DNA of 64,000 nucleotides from Pandoraea anapnoica (GCF_902459765.1 NZ_CABPSP010000007.1:124001-188000); one strand, 5' to 3'. Shown: positions 53,665-64,000, counted from the first letter of the stretch. Numbers and translations: made by a program. The notes: generated by a model not told the origin, from the letters alone.

Positions 53665-54366
53665 TTAGTTGCGGTTGCCGCCCAGCACGCCGAGGATGGC
53701 GAGCAGGTTGGTGAAGATGTTGTACAGGTCAAGATAGATCGCGAGCGTCGCGGTGACGTAATTCGTTTCGCCGCCGTTCACCACGCGCTGCACGTCGAAC
53801 AGGATGTACGCCGAGAAGATCGCGATGGCGAGGACCGAGACCGTCAGCATCAGCGCCGGCAGATGCAGCCAGATGTTGGCGATCGAGGCGAGCAGGATCA
53901 CGATCACGCCCATGAACAACCACTTGCCCAGGCCGCTGAAGTCGCGCTTGCTGACCGTGGCCACCGTTGCCATCACGGTGAAGATCACGGCCGTGCCGCC
54001 GAACGCCAGCATGATAAGCGATGCGCCGTTCGAAAAGCCCAGCACGAAGCTCAGCAAACGCGTGAGCATCAGGCCCATGAAGAACGTGAAGCCGAGCAAC
54101 AGTGCCACGCCGACGCCGCTATTCTTGAAGCGCTCTATCGCGAACATGAAGCCGAAAGCAATCGCGAGGAACAGGATCACGCTGACCATCGGGCTGCCCG
54201 CAAACAGCGCGAAGCCATAAGTCACACCCAGCCAGGCGCCCGCAATCGTCGGCAGCATCGACAGTGCGAGCAGCCAATACGTATTACGCAGCACCTTGTT
54301 GCGCACCTGTGCGGTCGCGACGCCCCCCGTTCCGCCGTAGCCGAAGCGTTGGAAATCCTGGTTCAT
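53665..54366 (-). CDS. Bax inhibitor-1 / YccA family membrane protein
   Basis: 233 residues with about seven membrane helices. Typical start MNQDFQRFGYGGTGGVATAQVRN; the frame is open 84 codons further upstream but that part is not family-like. The C-terminal ILFDVQRVVNGGETNYVTATLAIYLDLYNIFTNLLAILG is the family signature, with the di-Asp pH-sensor region. YccA-like members modulate FtsH proteolysis in E. coli; here that is only inferred. Confidence 0.92.
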   Translation of the reverse strand: MNQDFQRFGYGGTGGVATAQVRNKVLRNTYWLLALSMLPTIAGAWLGVTYGFALFAGSPMVSVILFLAIAFGFMFAIERFKNSGVGVALLLGFTFFMGLMLTRLLSFVLGFSNGASLIMLAFGGTAVIFTVMATVATVSKRDFSGLGKWLFMGVIVILLASIANIWLHLPALMLTVSVLAIAIFSAYILFDVQRVVNGGETNYVTATLAIYLDLYNIFTNLLAILGVLGGNRN

Positions 54367-54774
54367 ATATTGTGTTCTCCGTGGTCGTTGTGCCTGTTGG
54401 CGGGGCCGGCAGGCGCCTGATGACGCATACGATGACCGGCAACCCTTGCCGGCAAATCCCCCGCAGCCGTTGGTCTGGCTTGTCGTCGAAGTGCAAGGAT
54501 ACCGAAATCTCCCGCGGAAAGCGCTCGGACGATTCGTGAAATCTCGGGGCAAAAGTCCCAATTTCAATCGATCGTTGCGCCCTTCAACCCTCCCATCGAG
54601 GGAAGGTGCTGGAATCACACCCTTGTGTCAACTTCGCGAAAAGCCGGATCGTCCCGGCCGTCCTGCGTTTGAGCGGTACGCGCACCGTAGGTTCCATCCC
54701 CATCATAACAGCCTTCGTGCTACAATTACGGGTTCATGTTGGTTACATAACTGCTTAATTTTTTGGAGTTTTTC
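54367..54774. other. divergent intergenic region BI-1/ndk
   Basis: 408 bases, no gene. It holds TACAAT (54721-54726), a probable ndk -10 giving a leader of about 40 bases. The -35 is poor. Nothing else is recognised. Confidence 0.5.
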
Positions 54775-55200
54775 ATGGCAGTCGAACGCACTTTGTCGAT
54801 TATCAAGCCCGATGCCGTTGCTAAGAACGTGATCGGCCAGATTTACAGCCGCTTCGAAGCCGCCGGCCTGAAGATCGCCGCTGCCAAGCTGGTGCACCTG
54901 TCGCGCGCCGAAGCCGAGCAGTTCTATGCCGTGCACAAGGAGCGCCCGTTCTTCAAGGATCTGGTCGACTTCATGATCTCGGGCCCGGTGATGATTCAGG
55001 CCCTGGAAGGTGAAAACGCCATCGCGAAGAACCGCGAACTGATGGGCGCCACCGACCCGAAGAAGGCAGAGAAGGGCACGATCCGGGCCGACTTCGCCGA
55101 CAGCATCGACGCCAACGCCGTGCACGGTTCGGACGCTGCTGAAACGGCCGCTGTGGAAGTGGCTTTCTTCTTCCCGGGCATGAACGTCTACTCGCGCTAA
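54775..55200 (+). CDS. ndk: nucleoside diphosphate kinase
   Basis: 141 residues, the normal length. Starts [18 protein letters not shown] after TTGGAG. Active-site His in [12 protein letters not shown]; also [18 protein letters not shown] and [17 protein letters not shown]. Balances NTP pools by phosphate transfer. Followed by rlmN, as in other betaproteobacteria. Confidence 0.97.
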   Translation: MAVERTLSIIKPDAVAKNVIGQIYSRFEAAGLKIAAAKLVHLSRAEAEQFYAVHKERPFFKDLVDFMISGPVMIQALEGENAIAKNRELMGATDPKKAEKGTIRADFADSIDANAVHGSDAAETAAVEVAFFFPGMNVYSR

Positions 55201-55259
55201 GCCGCGTATAGTCGCTCAATCGCAGGAAGTTACCGAAGGGATGTTGACGGACCAGGGCC

Positions 55260-56381
55260 ATGACCAACCTTACGAATCTGCTTGATTACGATCCGGACGG
55301 TCTGGCCGCCTATTGCGGCACGCTCGGCGAAAAGCCGTTCCGTGCTCGCCAGCTCCAGCGTTGGATCCACCAGATGGGGGCCGCCGATTTCGACGGCATG
55401 ACCGATCTGGCCAAGTCGCTGCGCGAGAAGTTGAAAACGCGCGCGCACATCGCCGCGCCTGCCGCTATCACCGACCATCTGTCGGCGGACGGTACGCGCA
55501 AATGGCTGCTGGACGTGGGCAACGGCAATGCCGTCGAGACTGTCTACATCCCTGAGGAGACGCGTGGCACGCTTTGCGTTTCGTCGCAAGCGGGCTGCGC
55601 TGTCAATTGCCGGTTCTGTTCGACCGGCAAGCAGGGTTTCTCGCGCAATCTGTCGCTTGGCGAAATCATCGGTCAGTTGTGGATGGCTGAGTTCGCATTG
55701 CGCCGCGATCTGGGGCGCGAAGGTAAGAACGAGCGCGTTATCACCAACGTGGTGATGATGGGCATGGGCGAGCCGCTGCTCAATTTCGACAATGTGGTCG
55801 GCGCCATGCGCTTGATGCTCGACGACAACGCCTATGGGTTGTCGCGTCGTCGCGTGACCTTGTCGACGTCCGGTGTGGTGCCGATGATGGATCGCCTCGG
55901 TCAGGAGCTGCCCGTGGCGCTTGCCGTCTCGCTGCACGCGCCGAACGACGCGCTGCGCGATGTGCTCGTGCCGCTCAACAAGAAATATCCGTTACGCGAA
56001 CTGATGGGCGCGTGCGAGCGTTACCTGGAAGTGGCGCCGCGCGATTTCATCACGTTCGAGTACTGCATGCTCGACGGTGTGAACGACACCGAAGCGCATG
56101 CGCGCGAGCTTGTCGCACTCACACGCGACGTGCCGTGCAAATTCAATCTGATCCCATTCAATCCGTTCCCCGAATCCGGTCTGCTGCGCTCGAAGGATCC
56201 GCAAATCAAGCGATTTGCGCAGATTTTGCTCGACGCAGGCCTCGTCACGACGGTGCGCAAGACGCGCGGTGACGACATCGACGCCGCCTGTGGTCAGCTG
56301 GCTGGCGAAGTGCAGGATCGCACGCGGCTTGCACAGCGCGGCAAATTCGGGAAAATCGCGGTCGAGGTGCGTAGCGTATGA
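55260..56381 (+). CDS. rlmN: dual-specificity RNA methyltransferase RlmN
   Basis: Radical-SAM enzyme methylating C2 of A2503 in 23S rRNA and A37 in tRNA. 373 residues. The [4Fe-4S] motif CAVNCRFC lies in [18 protein letters not shown]. Also [16 protein letters not shown], the SAM-side [12 protein letters not shown], and a C-terminal catalytic Cys in [12 protein letters not shown]. Directly upstream of the rodZ region. Confidence 0.96.
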   Translation: MTNLTNLLDYDPDGLAAYCGTLGEKPFRARQLQRWIHQMGAADFDGMTDLAKSLREKLKTRAHIAAPAAITDHLSADGTRKWLLDVGNGNAVETVYIPEETRGTLCVSSQAGCAVNCRFCSTGKQGFSRNLSLGEIIGQLWMAEFALRRDLGREGKNERVITNVVMMGMGEPLLNFDNVVGAMRLMLDDNAYGLSRRRVTLSTSGVVPMMDRLGQELPVALAVSLHAPNDALRDVLVPLNKKYPLRELMGACERYLEVAPRDFITFEYCMLDGVNDTEAHARELVALTRDVPCKFNLIPFNPFPESGLLRSKDPQIKRFAQILLDAGLVTTVRKTRGDDIDAACGQLAGEVQDRTRLAQRGKFGKIAVEVRSV

Positions 56382-56642
56382 GGCTGCGCATGGGCGGGCG
56401 TGGACCGTGGCGAGGGCCGTCGGCCCCGCACGTGCCATGCCTTGCGTCGGATCAGTCGTGCACTAAAGCATTCCTTGCGCGGGGCGCGTTTCGCGTTCCG
56501 CGCAATTTCGTCAGTGACGTGCAAAATCGCCCGATGCGCCGCGCAGATCTTCACGCCGCGCGCACGGGGGACGATGCAGCGAAACTGTCGCGAGCATATC
56601 CTCAGCCGCTGCGGGCGGCTGCTTACGAACGGGGGCGTATCG

Positions 56643-57731
56643 ATGGATAACCAGAATCAGGCGGATGCAGGCGGGCAAACCGGGGCTCAAGGCCAGGACT
56701 TGCCGCAGGGAGCACCTGCCGGATGGGCTGAGCTGGGCGCGCAAGTGGGTGCGCAACTGGCCGCTTTGCGCGAGAAGCGTGGCATGTCCATCGAGGACGT
56801 GTCGGCGCGTTTGAAGGTCTCGGTGCAGAAGCTCAAGCGTCTCGAAGCCGGCGAGTGGGATGCCTTGCCGGAAATGCCGTTTATTCAGGGGGTGGTGCGT
56901 AGCTACGCGCGAATGGTTGGGGGTGATCCCGAACCGATGATCGAATCGCTGCGTCGCGTGAGCGGCGCGGCGCCGGTCCCCATCGATATCCCGCAACCGC
57001 AGTCGGGGCAGCCGAGCATTCCGAAGAGCCCGGTGCGCTTCCGCTCGCCGGTTGCAGCGTCTCAGGCCAAGTGGCCCTGGGCACTGGCTGCGCTGGTCGT
57101 GATCGCGGGGGCAGCATGGTACTTCGGCAATGCCCACAAGGCCGGGCGCGGCAGCATCGAGGCGGCTGACCTGGCAAGTGGTGCGTCGGCACAAGGTGCG
57201 GCAGATGCCGCTGAGCCGGCGAGCCAGCCGGTGGTCGCCGACGCCAACGGCACGCCGCCGGGGGCAGAAGGCGGTGCGGCCACGAACGTCGCCAATGCGA
57301 CGAACAACGGTAATACGGAAAGCACGGTCAATAACGCATCGGCCAGTGCGGCGGCTGCAGGCCCGGGCCTGATCGCTGCTGTCGATCCGACACACGTGGT
57401 CGCCGGGATCGCGAGTGCTGCGGCCGCGACGAGCGTGGCCGCACCTGCGGCGCCGGCCGAGACGAAGGCGTCGAGCGCCGCTACGCCGGGTAATGGCAAG
57501 ATTGCGTTGCATCTGAAGGCAGACAGTTGGGTGGAAGTGCGTTCGAAGGACGGCAAGGTGCTGTTCTCCCAACTGATGCGTGCAGGTGCCGAACAGGAAA
57601 TTACGGGCGATGCGCCGCTCAAGATCGTTGTGGGTAACGTCGCGGGCGTCGAATCGCTGGAATTCAACGGTCAACCGGTCGAGATCAAGTCCCGCAATGC
57701 GGGCAATGTGGCGCGTCTGACGCTCCAGTAA
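56643..57731 (+). CDS. rodZ: cell-shape protein RodZ-like (HTH plus DUF4115)
   Basis: 362 residues from ATG 56643. N-terminal HTH (VGAQLAALREKRGMSIEDVSARLKVSVQKLKRLEAGEWDALP, given here in parts: REKRGMSIEDVSARLKV), one membrane segment WPWALAALVVIAGAAWYFG, a long Ala/Asn-rich periplasmic linker, and a C-terminal DUF4115 domain (ALHLKADSWVEVRSKDGKVL). RodZ links MreB to the wall machinery. The upstream 261 bases, where many relatives carry pilF/pilW, hold no TPR gene. ispG follows after 18 bases. Confidence 0.9.
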   Translation: MDNQNQADAGGQTGAQGQDLPQGAPAGWAELGAQVGAQLAALREKRGMSIEDVSARLKVSVQKLKRLEAGEWDALPEMPFIQGVVRSYARMVGGDPEPMIESLRRVSGAAPVPIDIPQPQSGQPSIPKSPVRFRSPVAASQAKWPWALAALVVIAGAAWYFGNAHKAGRGSIEAADLASGASAQGAADAAEPASQPVVADANGTPPGAEGGAATNVANATNNGNTESTVNNASASAAAAGPGLIAAVDPTHVVAGIASAAAATSVAAPAAPAETKASSAATPGNGKIALHLKADSWVEVRSKDGKVLFSQLMRAGAEQEITGDAPLKIVVGNVAGVESLEFNGQPVEIKSRNAGNVARLTLQ

Positions 57732-57749
57732 GACCGAAAGAGGGTAATC

Positions 57750-59030
57750 ATGGCTTCTGTAGAATGCATGCCGATCATCGGTGGTCCGGCCCCCCGCCGT
57801 CAGTCCCGCAAGGTCGGGATTCGCTGGGGCGGTCAATTGGTGACGGTTGGCGGCGATTCGCCGATTCGCGTGCAATCGATGACCAACACCGACACGGCGG
57901 ACGTGATCGGTACGGCCATTCAGGTCAAGGAGCTGGCGCAGGCCGGCTCCGAACTCGTGCGGATCACGGTGAATACGCCGGAAGCTGCCGCTGCCGTGCC
58001 GCATATCCGTGAGCAGCTCGATCGCATGGGCGTGATGGTGCCGCTGGTGGGCGACTTCCATTACAACGGCCATAAGCTGCTCGCCGACTATCCGGAATGC
58101 GCTGAGACGCTGTCGAAGTACCGCATCAACCCGGGCAACGTCGGGCAGGGCGCCAAGCGCGACACGCAGTTCGCGCAAATGATCGAGATGGCGATCAAGT
58201 ACGACAAGCCGGTGCGTATCGGTGTGAACTGGGGCAGCCTGGATCAGTCGTTGCTCGCTCGCATCATGGACGAAAACGCCGCGCGTGCCACGCCGTGGGA
58301 CGCGCAGAGCGTGATGTACGAAGCGCTGATCACGTCGGCGCTCGAATCGGCCGAACTGGCGCAGCGCGTGGGTCTCGCGGCCGACAAGATTCTGCTGTCG
58401 TGCAAGGTCAGCGCGGTGCAGGACCTGATCGCGGTGTACCGCGAACTGGCCAAGCGTTGCGACTATGCGTTGCACCTCGGTTTGACCGAGGCAGGCATGG
58501 GCTCGAAGGGTATCGTCGCCTCGACGGCCGCGCTGTCGGTGCTGCTGCAAGAAGGCATCGGCGACACGATCCGTATTTCGCTGACGCCGGAACCCGGCGG
58601 CGCGCGTACGGGCGAAGTCGTCGTGGCGCAGGAAATCCTGCAGACGATGGGCCTGCGTGCGTTCGCGCCGATGGTGATTGCCTGCCCGGGTTGTGGCCGT
58701 ACCACGAGCACGGTGTTCCAGGAGCTGGCATCGAATATTCAGACATACCTGCGTGAACAAATGCCGGTGTGGAAGGCTCAATATCCGGGCGTCGAGAACA
58801 TGAACGTCGCGGTCATGGGCTGCATCGTGAACGGTCCGGGCGAATCGAAGCACGCGAACATCGGCATCAGCTTGCCGGGTTCGGGCGAATCGCCGGCTGC
58901 GCCGGTTTTCGTCGACGGCGAAAAGGTGCGCACGCTGCGTGGCGATCACATCGCCGAGGAATTCCAGCAGATCGTCGACGATTACGTGAAGACGCATTAC
59001 GGTCAGGCGGAAGGTGCAGTGGCCGCTTAA
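57750..59030 (+). CDS. ispG: 4-hydroxy-3-methylbut-2-enyl diphosphate synthase IspG
   Basis: Iron-sulfur enzyme of the MEP isoprenoid pathway. 426 residues. N-terminal TIM-barrel ([16 protein letters not shown]) and C-terminal cluster region with Cys in [15 protein letters not shown] and [17 protein letters not shown]. The longer central insert between the barrel and cluster parts is usual for beta- and gammaproteobacterial IspG. Between rodZ and hisS as in the conserved operon. Confidence 0.96.
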   Translation: MASVECMPIIGGPAPRRQSRKVGIRWGGQLVTVGGDSPIRVQSMTNTDTADVIGTAIQVKELAQAGSELVRITVNTPEAAAAVPHIREQLDRMGVMVPLVGDFHYNGHKLLADYPECAETLSKYRINPGNVGQGAKRDTQFAQMIEMAIKYDKPVRIGVNWGSLDQSLLARIMDENAARATPWDAQSVMYEALITSALESAELAQRVGLAADKILLSCKVSAVQDLIAVYRELAKRCDYALHLGLTEAGMGSKGIVASTAALSVLLQEGIGDTIRISLTPEPGGARTGEVVVAQEILQTMGLRAFAPMVIACPGCGRTTSTVFQELASNIQTYLREQMPVWKAQYPGVENMNVAVMGCIVNGPGESKHANIGISLPGSGESPAAPVFVDGEKVRTLRGDHIAEEFQQIVDDYVKTHYGQAEGAVAA

Positions 59031-59112
59031 GTCGGTATGCACGAGCTTGCACAAAGCGCGCCAACACACCGGAGCAGCACGTCGCAGGGACGCAGGCAGA
59101 ACACAAGAGAAT

Positions 59113-60489
59113 ATGACTGACGCAAAGAAGAATCGCCTCGCCAAACTGGCCGGGGTCAAAGGCATGAACGACATCCTTCCGCAGGACGAAGCCCTGTGGG
59201 AGTTTTTCGAGGAATCGGTGCGCGCCATGTTGCGCGCCTACGGCTATCAGCAGATCCGTACGCCGATCCTCGAACAGACCCAACTGTTCACGCGCGGTAT
59301 CGGTGAAGTGACGGACATCGTCGAGAAAGAGATGTACAGCTTCACCGATTCGCTCAACGGCGAACAACTCACGATGCGTCCGGAAGGCACGGCGGCAGCG
59401 GTTCGCGCAACGCTCGAACACAATCTGCTGTACGGTGGCCCGAAGCGTCTGTGGTACTTCGGCCCGATGTTCCGTCACGAAAAGCCGCAGCGCGGCCGCT
59501 ATCGTCAGTTCCATCAGGTCGGCGTGGAAGCCCTCGGCCTGGCGGGCCCGGATGCCGACGTCGAAATCATTCTGATGTGCCAGCGTCTGTGGGACGATCT
59601 CGGTCTGACCGGTATCCATCTCCAACTGAACTCGCTGGGGCAGGGCGAAGAGCGTGCGCGTCACCGTGCCGATCTGATCGCGTATCTCGAAAAGCACGTT
59701 GATCTGCTGGACGAAGACGGCAAGCGTCGCCTCTACACCAACCCGCTGCGCGTGCTCGATACGAAGAACCCGGCGATGCAGGAAATGGTCGAAGGTGCGC
59801 CGAAGCTCATCGACTATCTCGGCGAAGCATCGATCAAGCACTTCGAGGGCGTGCAGTCGCTGCTTAAGGCGAACAACATCCCGTTCACGATCAATCCGCG
59901 TCTCGTGCGCGGTCTGGATTATTACAATCTGACCGTGTTCGAGTGGGTGACGGACAAGCTGGGTGCGCAGGGTACGGTTGCCGGTGGCGGTCGTTACGAT
60001 CCGCTGATCGAGCAACTGGGTGGCGATGCTACGCCGGCGTGCGGTTGGGCGATGGGCGTCGAACGTATTCTCGAACTGCTGCGTGAAGACGATCTCGTGC
60101 CGCAGGCCGAAGGGGCTGACGTCTATGTCGTGCATCAGGGCGAATCGGCCGTGGCGCCGGCGCTGATCGCAGCGGAGCGCATGCGCGATGCGGGTCTGAA
60201 CGTGGTGTTCCATTGCAGCCCGGACGGCAACGGCAGCAGCTTCAAGTCGCAAATGAAGCGCGCGAACGCCAGCGGTGCCAACTTCGCCGTCATCATCGGT
60301 GAGAACGAAGTTGCGTCGGGCACTGCCGAAGTCAAGCATCTGCGTGCCGCTGAGCAGACGAATAACCAGACAAGCGTGCCGTTCGACGGCCTCGCCGAGT
60401 ATCTGATCGACGCAATCGTCGCCAGTGCCGACGAAAGCGTGAACGAAAGCCTGGCCGATGGCGGCGCAGGCAACGAAACGCTTCATTAA
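59113..60489 (+). CDS. hisS: histidyl-tRNA synthetase
   Basis: Class II synthetase of 458 residues from ATG 59113. Motif 1 region [16 protein letters not shown], motif 2 [22 protein letters not shown], histidine-specific [15 protein letters not shown], motif 3 [13 protein letters not shown]...[13 protein letters not shown]. The anticodon domain follows ([21 protein letters not shown]). Overlap of the open frame with ispG is not real coding. Confidence 0.96.
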   Translation: MTDAKKNRLAKLAGVKGMNDILPQDEALWEFFEESVRAMLRAYGYQQIRTPILEQTQLFTRGIGEVTDIVEKEMYSFTDSLNGEQLTMRPEGTAAAVRATLEHNLLYGGPKRLWYFGPMFRHEKPQRGRYRQFHQVGVEALGLAGPDADVEIILMCQRLWDDLGLTGIHLQLNSLGQGEERARHRADLIAYLEKHVDLLDEDGKRRLYTNPLRVLDTKNPAMQEMVEGAPKLIDYLGEASIKHFEGVQSLLKANNIPFTINPRLVRGLDYYNLTVFEWVTDKLGAQGTVAGGGRYDPLIEQLGGDATPACGWAMGVERILELLREDDLVPQAEGADVYVVHQGESAVAPALIAAERMRDAGLNVVFHCSPDGNGSSFKSQMKRANASGANFAVIIGENEVASGTAEVKHLRAAEQTNNQTSVPFDGLAEYLIDAIVASADESVNESLADGGAGNETLH

Positions 60490-60521
60490 TCCATGACGCC
60501 AGACACGGAGAACCCCGGCGA

Positions 60522-61151
60522 ATGAGCAGCTATCACGAGGAACAGGAACAGATCGAGAACGTAAAGGCCTGGTGGAAGCAGTACGGCAATTACGTTATCT
60601 GGACACTCGTCGTCATCATGCTGGCCTATGGCGGCTGGAACCTGTGGCGCTATTACGAGCGCAAGCAGGCGGTGGAGGCCGGTGTGCTGTATGGCGAGCT
60701 GGAAACGGCTGTCGACGCGAAGGACAAGGCGAAGGTTGCCCGTATCGCATCTGATATGGAAAGCAAGTTCAGTGGCACGCCGTATGCGCAGATGACCGCG
60801 CTGCTCGCCGCCAAGACGCTGGCCGATGCCGGTGACACGGCAGGTGCAAAGGCACAACTGCAATGGGCCGCGTCGAACGCCAAGGACGACGAGTACAAGC
60901 AACTGGCCAAGCTGCGTCTGGCGGGTGTGCTGCTCGACGAGAAGGCCTACGACGAAGCGCTCAAGATGCTCGACAACCCGCCGGCGCCTTACGCTGCGCT
61001 GTTTGCCGATCGCCGGGGCGATGTACTTGTCGCCCAGAGCAAGGTGGCCGACGCGCGGACCGCTTACAAGCTGGCGCTCGACAAGCTCGATAAGCAGGAT
61101 TCGGGCATGCGCCAGTTCGTGCAATTCAAGCTCGACGCGCTGGGGGCCTGA
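60522..61151 (+). CDS. yfgM: YfgM-type membrane-anchored TPR protein
   Basis: 209 residues. A short cytosolic N-terminus, then one membrane helix (YVIWTLVVIMLAYGGWNLW), then a periplasmic helical repeat domain (AQMTALLAAKTLADAGD, LRLAGVLLDEKAYDEALKML). YfgM in E. coli contacts the translocon and periplasmic chaperones. Gene order hisS-yfgM-bamB-der is conserved. Confidence 0.9.
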   Translation: MSSYHEEQEQIENVKAWWKQYGNYVIWTLVVIMLAYGGWNLWRYYERKQAVEAGVLYGELETAVDAKDKAKVARIASDMESKFSGTPYAQMTALLAAKTLADAGDTAGAKAQLQWAASNAKDDEYKQLAKLRLAGVLLDEKAYDEALKMLDNPPAPYAALFADRRGDVLVAQSKVADARTAYKLALDKLDKQDSGMRQFVQFKLDALGA

Positions 61152-61207
61152 CGCGCGTCGGCATTCCGTTGGCAAGTATTACCCTCCCATAACGCATAAC
61201 CGGGTAC

Positions 61208-62443
61208 ATGATGATCCTTAACGACTTCCGTCGATCGATGCCGCAAACGGTGGCCATGTCACAGTCCGTGCAGGTCGCCCAGACGGTTTCGCCGCGCCGT
61301 GGCATTTTCAAGCGCGCGAGCACCGCTGTGCTGACGCTGGCAGTGTTGGGCACGCTGGGTGGTTGCGGGCTGTTCGGCAGCAAGCCGGCGCATGAGCCTA
61401 CGCCGCTCACGGAGATCAAGCAGGCGCTGACCGTCAAGCAGATGTGGACGGCGAGCGTCGGTAAGGCAGGCGCCTACAGCTTTGCGCCGGTTGCCGTGGG
61501 CAATGCCGTGTTCGCGGCTGGCGCGAACGGCAGCATCGTGCGCGTGGATGCGGAAACGGGAGCGTCGACCTGGTCGGCCAAGGCGGATACGAACATCACC
61601 GCAGGTCCGGGCAGCGACGGCGAGACGACGGTCGTCGCCACTCACAAGGGCGATGTAATTGCCTTCGATCACGACGGCAAGCAGTCGTGGAAGGCGAATG
61701 CGGGCAGCGAAGTGCTGACGGCGCCGCTGGTGGGACGTGGTCTGGTGGTGGTGCGTGCCATCAACAACCGTGTGACCGCGTTCGATTCGGGCACGGGTTC
61801 GGTGCGCTGGTCGTACTCGCAACCGGCAACGTCGCTTACGCTGCGTACCGGCACCGGCATGGCGTTCGTGGGTGACCGTTCGGTCATCACAGGATTCCCG
61901 GGCGGCAAGCTGGTGGCGCTCGACGCCAATACCGGCAATCCGCAGTGGATCACGCCGCTGTCGTACCCGAAGGGTGTGACGGAAGTCGAGCGTGTGAATG
62001 ACGTCACGGGCTCGCCAGTCGTGTTCGGTCGTCAGGTGTGTGGCGCGACGTTCCAGGGCCGCGTGGGCTGCGCCGACGTGCAGACCGGCAACGGTCTGTG
62101 GGCGCGCGATTTCTCGTCGCCGAATGGTGTTTCGCAAGACGAGCGCGTGGTGGCTGCGGTGAATACCGATGGTGCCGTGTACGCGTTCAACGCTGCCGAT
62201 GGCAGTACACTGTGGCAGAACGACAAGCTCAAGTACCGCGACCTGTCGGCGCCCCTGGCGCTCGGCCGTGTGGTGGTCGTGGGCGACAAGCAGGGCTATC
62301 TGCATTTCCTGTCTCGCGACAACGGCGAACTCCTCGCCCGCGTCAAGCTGAGCGGAGCCATCAGCGCGCAGCCGGTCATCGCCGGTCAGACGCTGGTTGT
62401 GCAAACCCGCGACGGCAACATTTATGGCTTCCGTCCGGAATAA
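61208..62443 (+). CDS. bamB: outer membrane protein assembly lipoprotein BamB
   Basis: Lipoprotein subunit of the BAM complex, an eight-bladed PQQ-type beta-propeller. 411 residues from ATG 61208; ATG 61211, 61238 or 61256 are alternatives. Lipobox LGGC in TLAVLGTLGGCGLFGS. Repeated blades are visible (NAVFAAGANGSIVRVDAETGAS, GTGSVRWSYSQPATS, GAVYAFNAADGSTLW). Upstream yfgM and downstream der match the conserved order. Confidence 0.94.
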   Translation: MMILNDFRRSMPQTVAMSQSVQVAQTVSPRRGIFKRASTAVLTLAVLGTLGGCGLFGSKPAHEPTPLTEIKQALTVKQMWTASVGKAGAYSFAPVAVGNAVFAAGANGSIVRVDAETGASTWSAKADTNITAGPGSDGETTVVATHKGDVIAFDHDGKQSWKANAGSEVLTAPLVGRGLVVVRAINNRVTAFDSGTGSVRWSYSQPATSLTLRTGTGMAFVGDRSVITGFPGGKLVALDANTGNPQWITPLSYPKGVTEVERVNDVTGSPVVFGRQVCGATFQGRVGCADVQTGNGLWARDFSSPNGVSQDERVVAAVNTDGAVYAFNAADGSTLWQNDKLKYRDLSAPLALGRVVVVGDKQGYLHFLSRDNGELLARVKLSGAISAQPVIAGQTLVVQTRDGNIYGFRPE

Positions 62444-62478
62444 CCGGTAACCGGCAAGCACCCGGGCATTTTCCGGGA

Positions 62479-62511
62479 ACGGCCGGCAGCGCGCCGGCCG
62501 TCTTCGTTTTT
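62479..62511 (+). terminator. terminator between bamB and der
   Basis: Perfect stem ACGGCCGGC / GCCGGCCGT, loop AGCGC, followed by CTTCGTTTTT. Confidence 0.75.
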
Positions 62512-62522
62512 AGGGCTTATTC

Positions 62523-63860
62523 ATGAAACCCGTGATCGCGCTCGTAGGGCGCCCCAACGTCGGCAAATCGACGCTATTCAACCGTTTGACCCGCTCGCGC
62601 GATGCACTCGTCGCCGACATGCCCGGGCTCACGCGCGACCGTCACTATGGCGAGGGGCGTGTTGGCGAGCATCCGTATCTGGTGATCGATACCGGCGGCT
62701 TCGAACCCGTGGCCAAGGAAGGCATCTTCCACGAGATGGCCAAGCAAACACGTCAGGCCGTGGTCGAAGCCGATGTGGTGATCTACATCGTGGACGGCCG
62801 CCAGGGCCTGACTCCGCAAGACCAGATCATCGCCGACTATCTGCGCAAGACGGGGCGCAAGATCATGCTCGTGGTCAACAAGGCCGAGGGCATGAAGTAT
62901 TCCGCGGTCGCGAACGACTTCTACGAACTCGGTCTGGGTGATCCGCTGGCGATTTCGGCCGCGCACGGCGACGGCGTGAAGGAAGTCATCGACGAGGCCA
63001 TCGCGCCGTTCTATGCGAATCCGGACGAGAATGAGGACGATGACAAGCACGATGGCCGTGTGAAGATCGCCATCGTCGGCCGTCCGAACGTCGGGAAATC
63101 GACGCTGGTCAACACGCTGCTGGGTGAGGAGCGCGTGATCGCGTTCGACATGCCGGGCACCACGCGCGATTCGATTCACATCGACTTCGAGCGTCAGGGC
63201 AAGAACTACACGCTGATCGATACGGCGGGTCTGCGCCGTCGCGGCAAAGTGTTCGAAGCGATCGAGAAGTTCTCGGTGGTGAAAACGCTGCAATCGATTG
63301 CCGATGCGAACGTCGTGATCCTTATGCTCGACGCCCGCCAGGATATTTCCGATCAGGACGCGCATATTGCTGGCTTTATTCTGGAGTCGGGCCGTGCGGT
63401 GGTCGTGGGCGTGAACAAGTGGGACGGGCTGGACGAATACACCCGCGACCAGGCGAAACAGGAATTGGAGAGAAAACTCAAATTCCTCGGTTTTGCGAAC
63501 TTCCACTTCATTTCCGCCGCAAAGGCGACGGGCATTGGTCCGTTGATGCGTTCGGTGGACGAAGCGTTCGCCGCAGCGATGACGAAGTTGCCGACGCCGA
63601 AGCTCACGAAGGCGCTGATCGAGGCCGTGGAGCACCAGCAGCCGCGGCGTGCGGGCTTCTCGCGTCCTAAGTTGCGCTATGCCCACCAGGGGGGCTCGAA
63701 TCCGCCGATCATCGTCATTCACGGGAACAGTCTGGATGGCGTGACCGATAGCTATCGCCGTTACCTTGAGAACCGTTTCCGCGAAACTTTTAAGTTGAAG
63801 GGCACTCCATTACGCATAGAGTTCCGCAACAGCGCGAACCCTTACGCCAAGGGCGAGTGA
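62523..63860 (+). CDS. der: ribosome biogenesis GTPase Der (EngA)
   Basis: Double-GTPase, 445 residues, for 50S subunit assembly. G-domain 1: [20 protein letters not shown]-domain 2: [31 protein letters not shown]-terminal KH-like domain ([20 protein letters not shown]) binds RNA. Starts at ATG 62523 just after a terminator. hfq follows, the usual order. Confidence 0.97.
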   Translation: MKPVIALVGRPNVGKSTLFNRLTRSRDALVADMPGLTRDRHYGEGRVGEHPYLVIDTGGFEPVAKEGIFHEMAKQTRQAVVEADVVIYIVDGRQGLTPQDQIIADYLRKTGRKIMLVVNKAEGMKYSAVANDFYELGLGDPLAISAAHGDGVKEVIDEAIAPFYANPDENEDDDKHDGRVKIAIVGRPNVGKSTLVNTLLGEERVIAFDMPGTTRDSIHIDFERQGKNYTLIDTAGLRRRGKVFEAIEKFSVVKTLQSIADANVVILMLDARQDISDQDAHIAGFILESGRAVVVGVNKWDGLDEYTRDQAKQELERKLKFLGFANFHFISAAKATGIGPLMRSVDEAFAAAMTKLPTPKLTKALIEAVEHQQPRRAGFSRPKLRYAHQGGSNPPIIVIHGNSLDGVTDSYRRYLENRFRETFKLKGTPLRIEFRNSANPYAKGE

Positions 63861-63863
63861 AAG

Positions 63864-63884
63864 CCCGCCTGGGGCGGGGTTTTG
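63864..63884 (+). terminator. short terminator after der
   Basis: CCCGCC / GGCGGG stem, loop TGG, followed by GTTTTG. Confidence 0.5.
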
Positions 63885-63986
63885 CTGGCGACGCTAGCAA
63901 AATCGGCTATAGTGTGGAAGTCAGGGTGGGAAGCGCGCACACGCCCTGGCTTACGGTCATTTGCTAAAAATACAATGGAGTAACTT

Positions 63987-64000
63987 ATGAGCAACAAAGG
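63987..64000 (+). CDS. hfq: RNA chaperone Hfq, start only (partial)
   Basis: The last bases encode MSNKG, the conserved Hfq N-terminus, after TGGAG and a short spacer. Position directly after der matches the der-hfq order of betaproteobacteria. The rest lies outside the window. Confidence 0.8.

Noticed and set aside
56511-59228. 905-codon reverse-strand open frame opposite rodZ and ispG
   Set aside because: Opposes the certain gene ispG; composition (many Arg, His, Thr) is that of a codon-bias shadow.
1-64000. CRISPR arrays, insertion sequences, prophage or integrase genes
   Set aside because: No regularly spaced repeats of 25-40 bases, no transposase or integrase motifs, and no flanking direct repeats were seen.

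Overview
This window looks like a chromosomal segment of a betaproteobacterium of the order Burkholderiales, most likely Burkholderiaceae and close to Pandoraea or Burkholderia. The evidence is the high GC content, strong G/C third-position codon bias, and familiar gene blocks: trmJ-cysE-lpxH-ppi, cysS-alkA-accA-tilS-lysC, dnaX-ybaB-recR, surE-pcm-nlpD-rpoS-rlmD, and ndk-rlmN-rodZ-ispG-hisS-yfgM-bamB-der-hfq. The genus is inferred from gene order and protein resemblance only.

Layout. 0-12.5 kb holds housekeeping genes for tRNA modification, cysteine synthesis, lipid A, prolyl isomerases, CysRS, base-excision repair, acetyl-CoA carboxylase and aspartokinase, followed by tRNA-Ser(GCT) with its own good promoter and terminator. 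12.7-26.5 kb holds an FKBP isomerase, an MFS exporter, a lipid A/Asp-type hydroxylase, a complete yejABEF-type oligopeptide ABC importer, an NlpC/P60 hydrolase, a patatin lipoprotein, a ferric-iron binding protein under a Fur-like box, and a TPR protein. 26.6-32.2 kb holds rho, trxA, the SRP RNA gene, dnaX, ybaB and recR.

32.4-42.4 kb is the accessory highlight. A sigma-54 enhancer-binding regulator of VpsR type is followed by a near-consensus sigma-54 promoter (34465-34480) and a run of exported, Gly/Ala/Asn-rich proteins. Two of these carry three imperfect repeats of the kind VN(Q/V)AAGxxNxQxN. They are followed by a periplasmic C39-family cysteine peptidase, another small exported protein, and an outer-membrane beta-barrel with an N-terminal coiled coil. 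Amyloid-type repeat subunits, a C39 peptidase and a coiled-coil beta-barrel porin together are the hallmark of Fap functional-amyloid systems, so I read this as a divergent Fap-like amyloid fibre locus. It has extra small secreted proteins, a strong terminator between the main subunit gene and the export genes, a paralogue of the first gene at the far end, and a LuxR-type regulator with a degenerate receiver beyond that.

42.6-46.9 kb holds a TTG-started CaiB/BaiF CoA-transferase and a NitT/TauT-type ABC importer. A 42-codon Trp-rich ORF made of a 9-nt repeat lies between its ATPase and permease genes. 47-64 kb returns to core genes: stationary phase and envelope (surE, pcm, nlpD, rpoS), RNA modification (rlmD, rlmN), ndk, the cell-shape protein RodZ, isoprenoid synthesis (ispG), hisS, outer-membrane assembly (bamB), the ribosome GTPase der, and the first codons of hfq.
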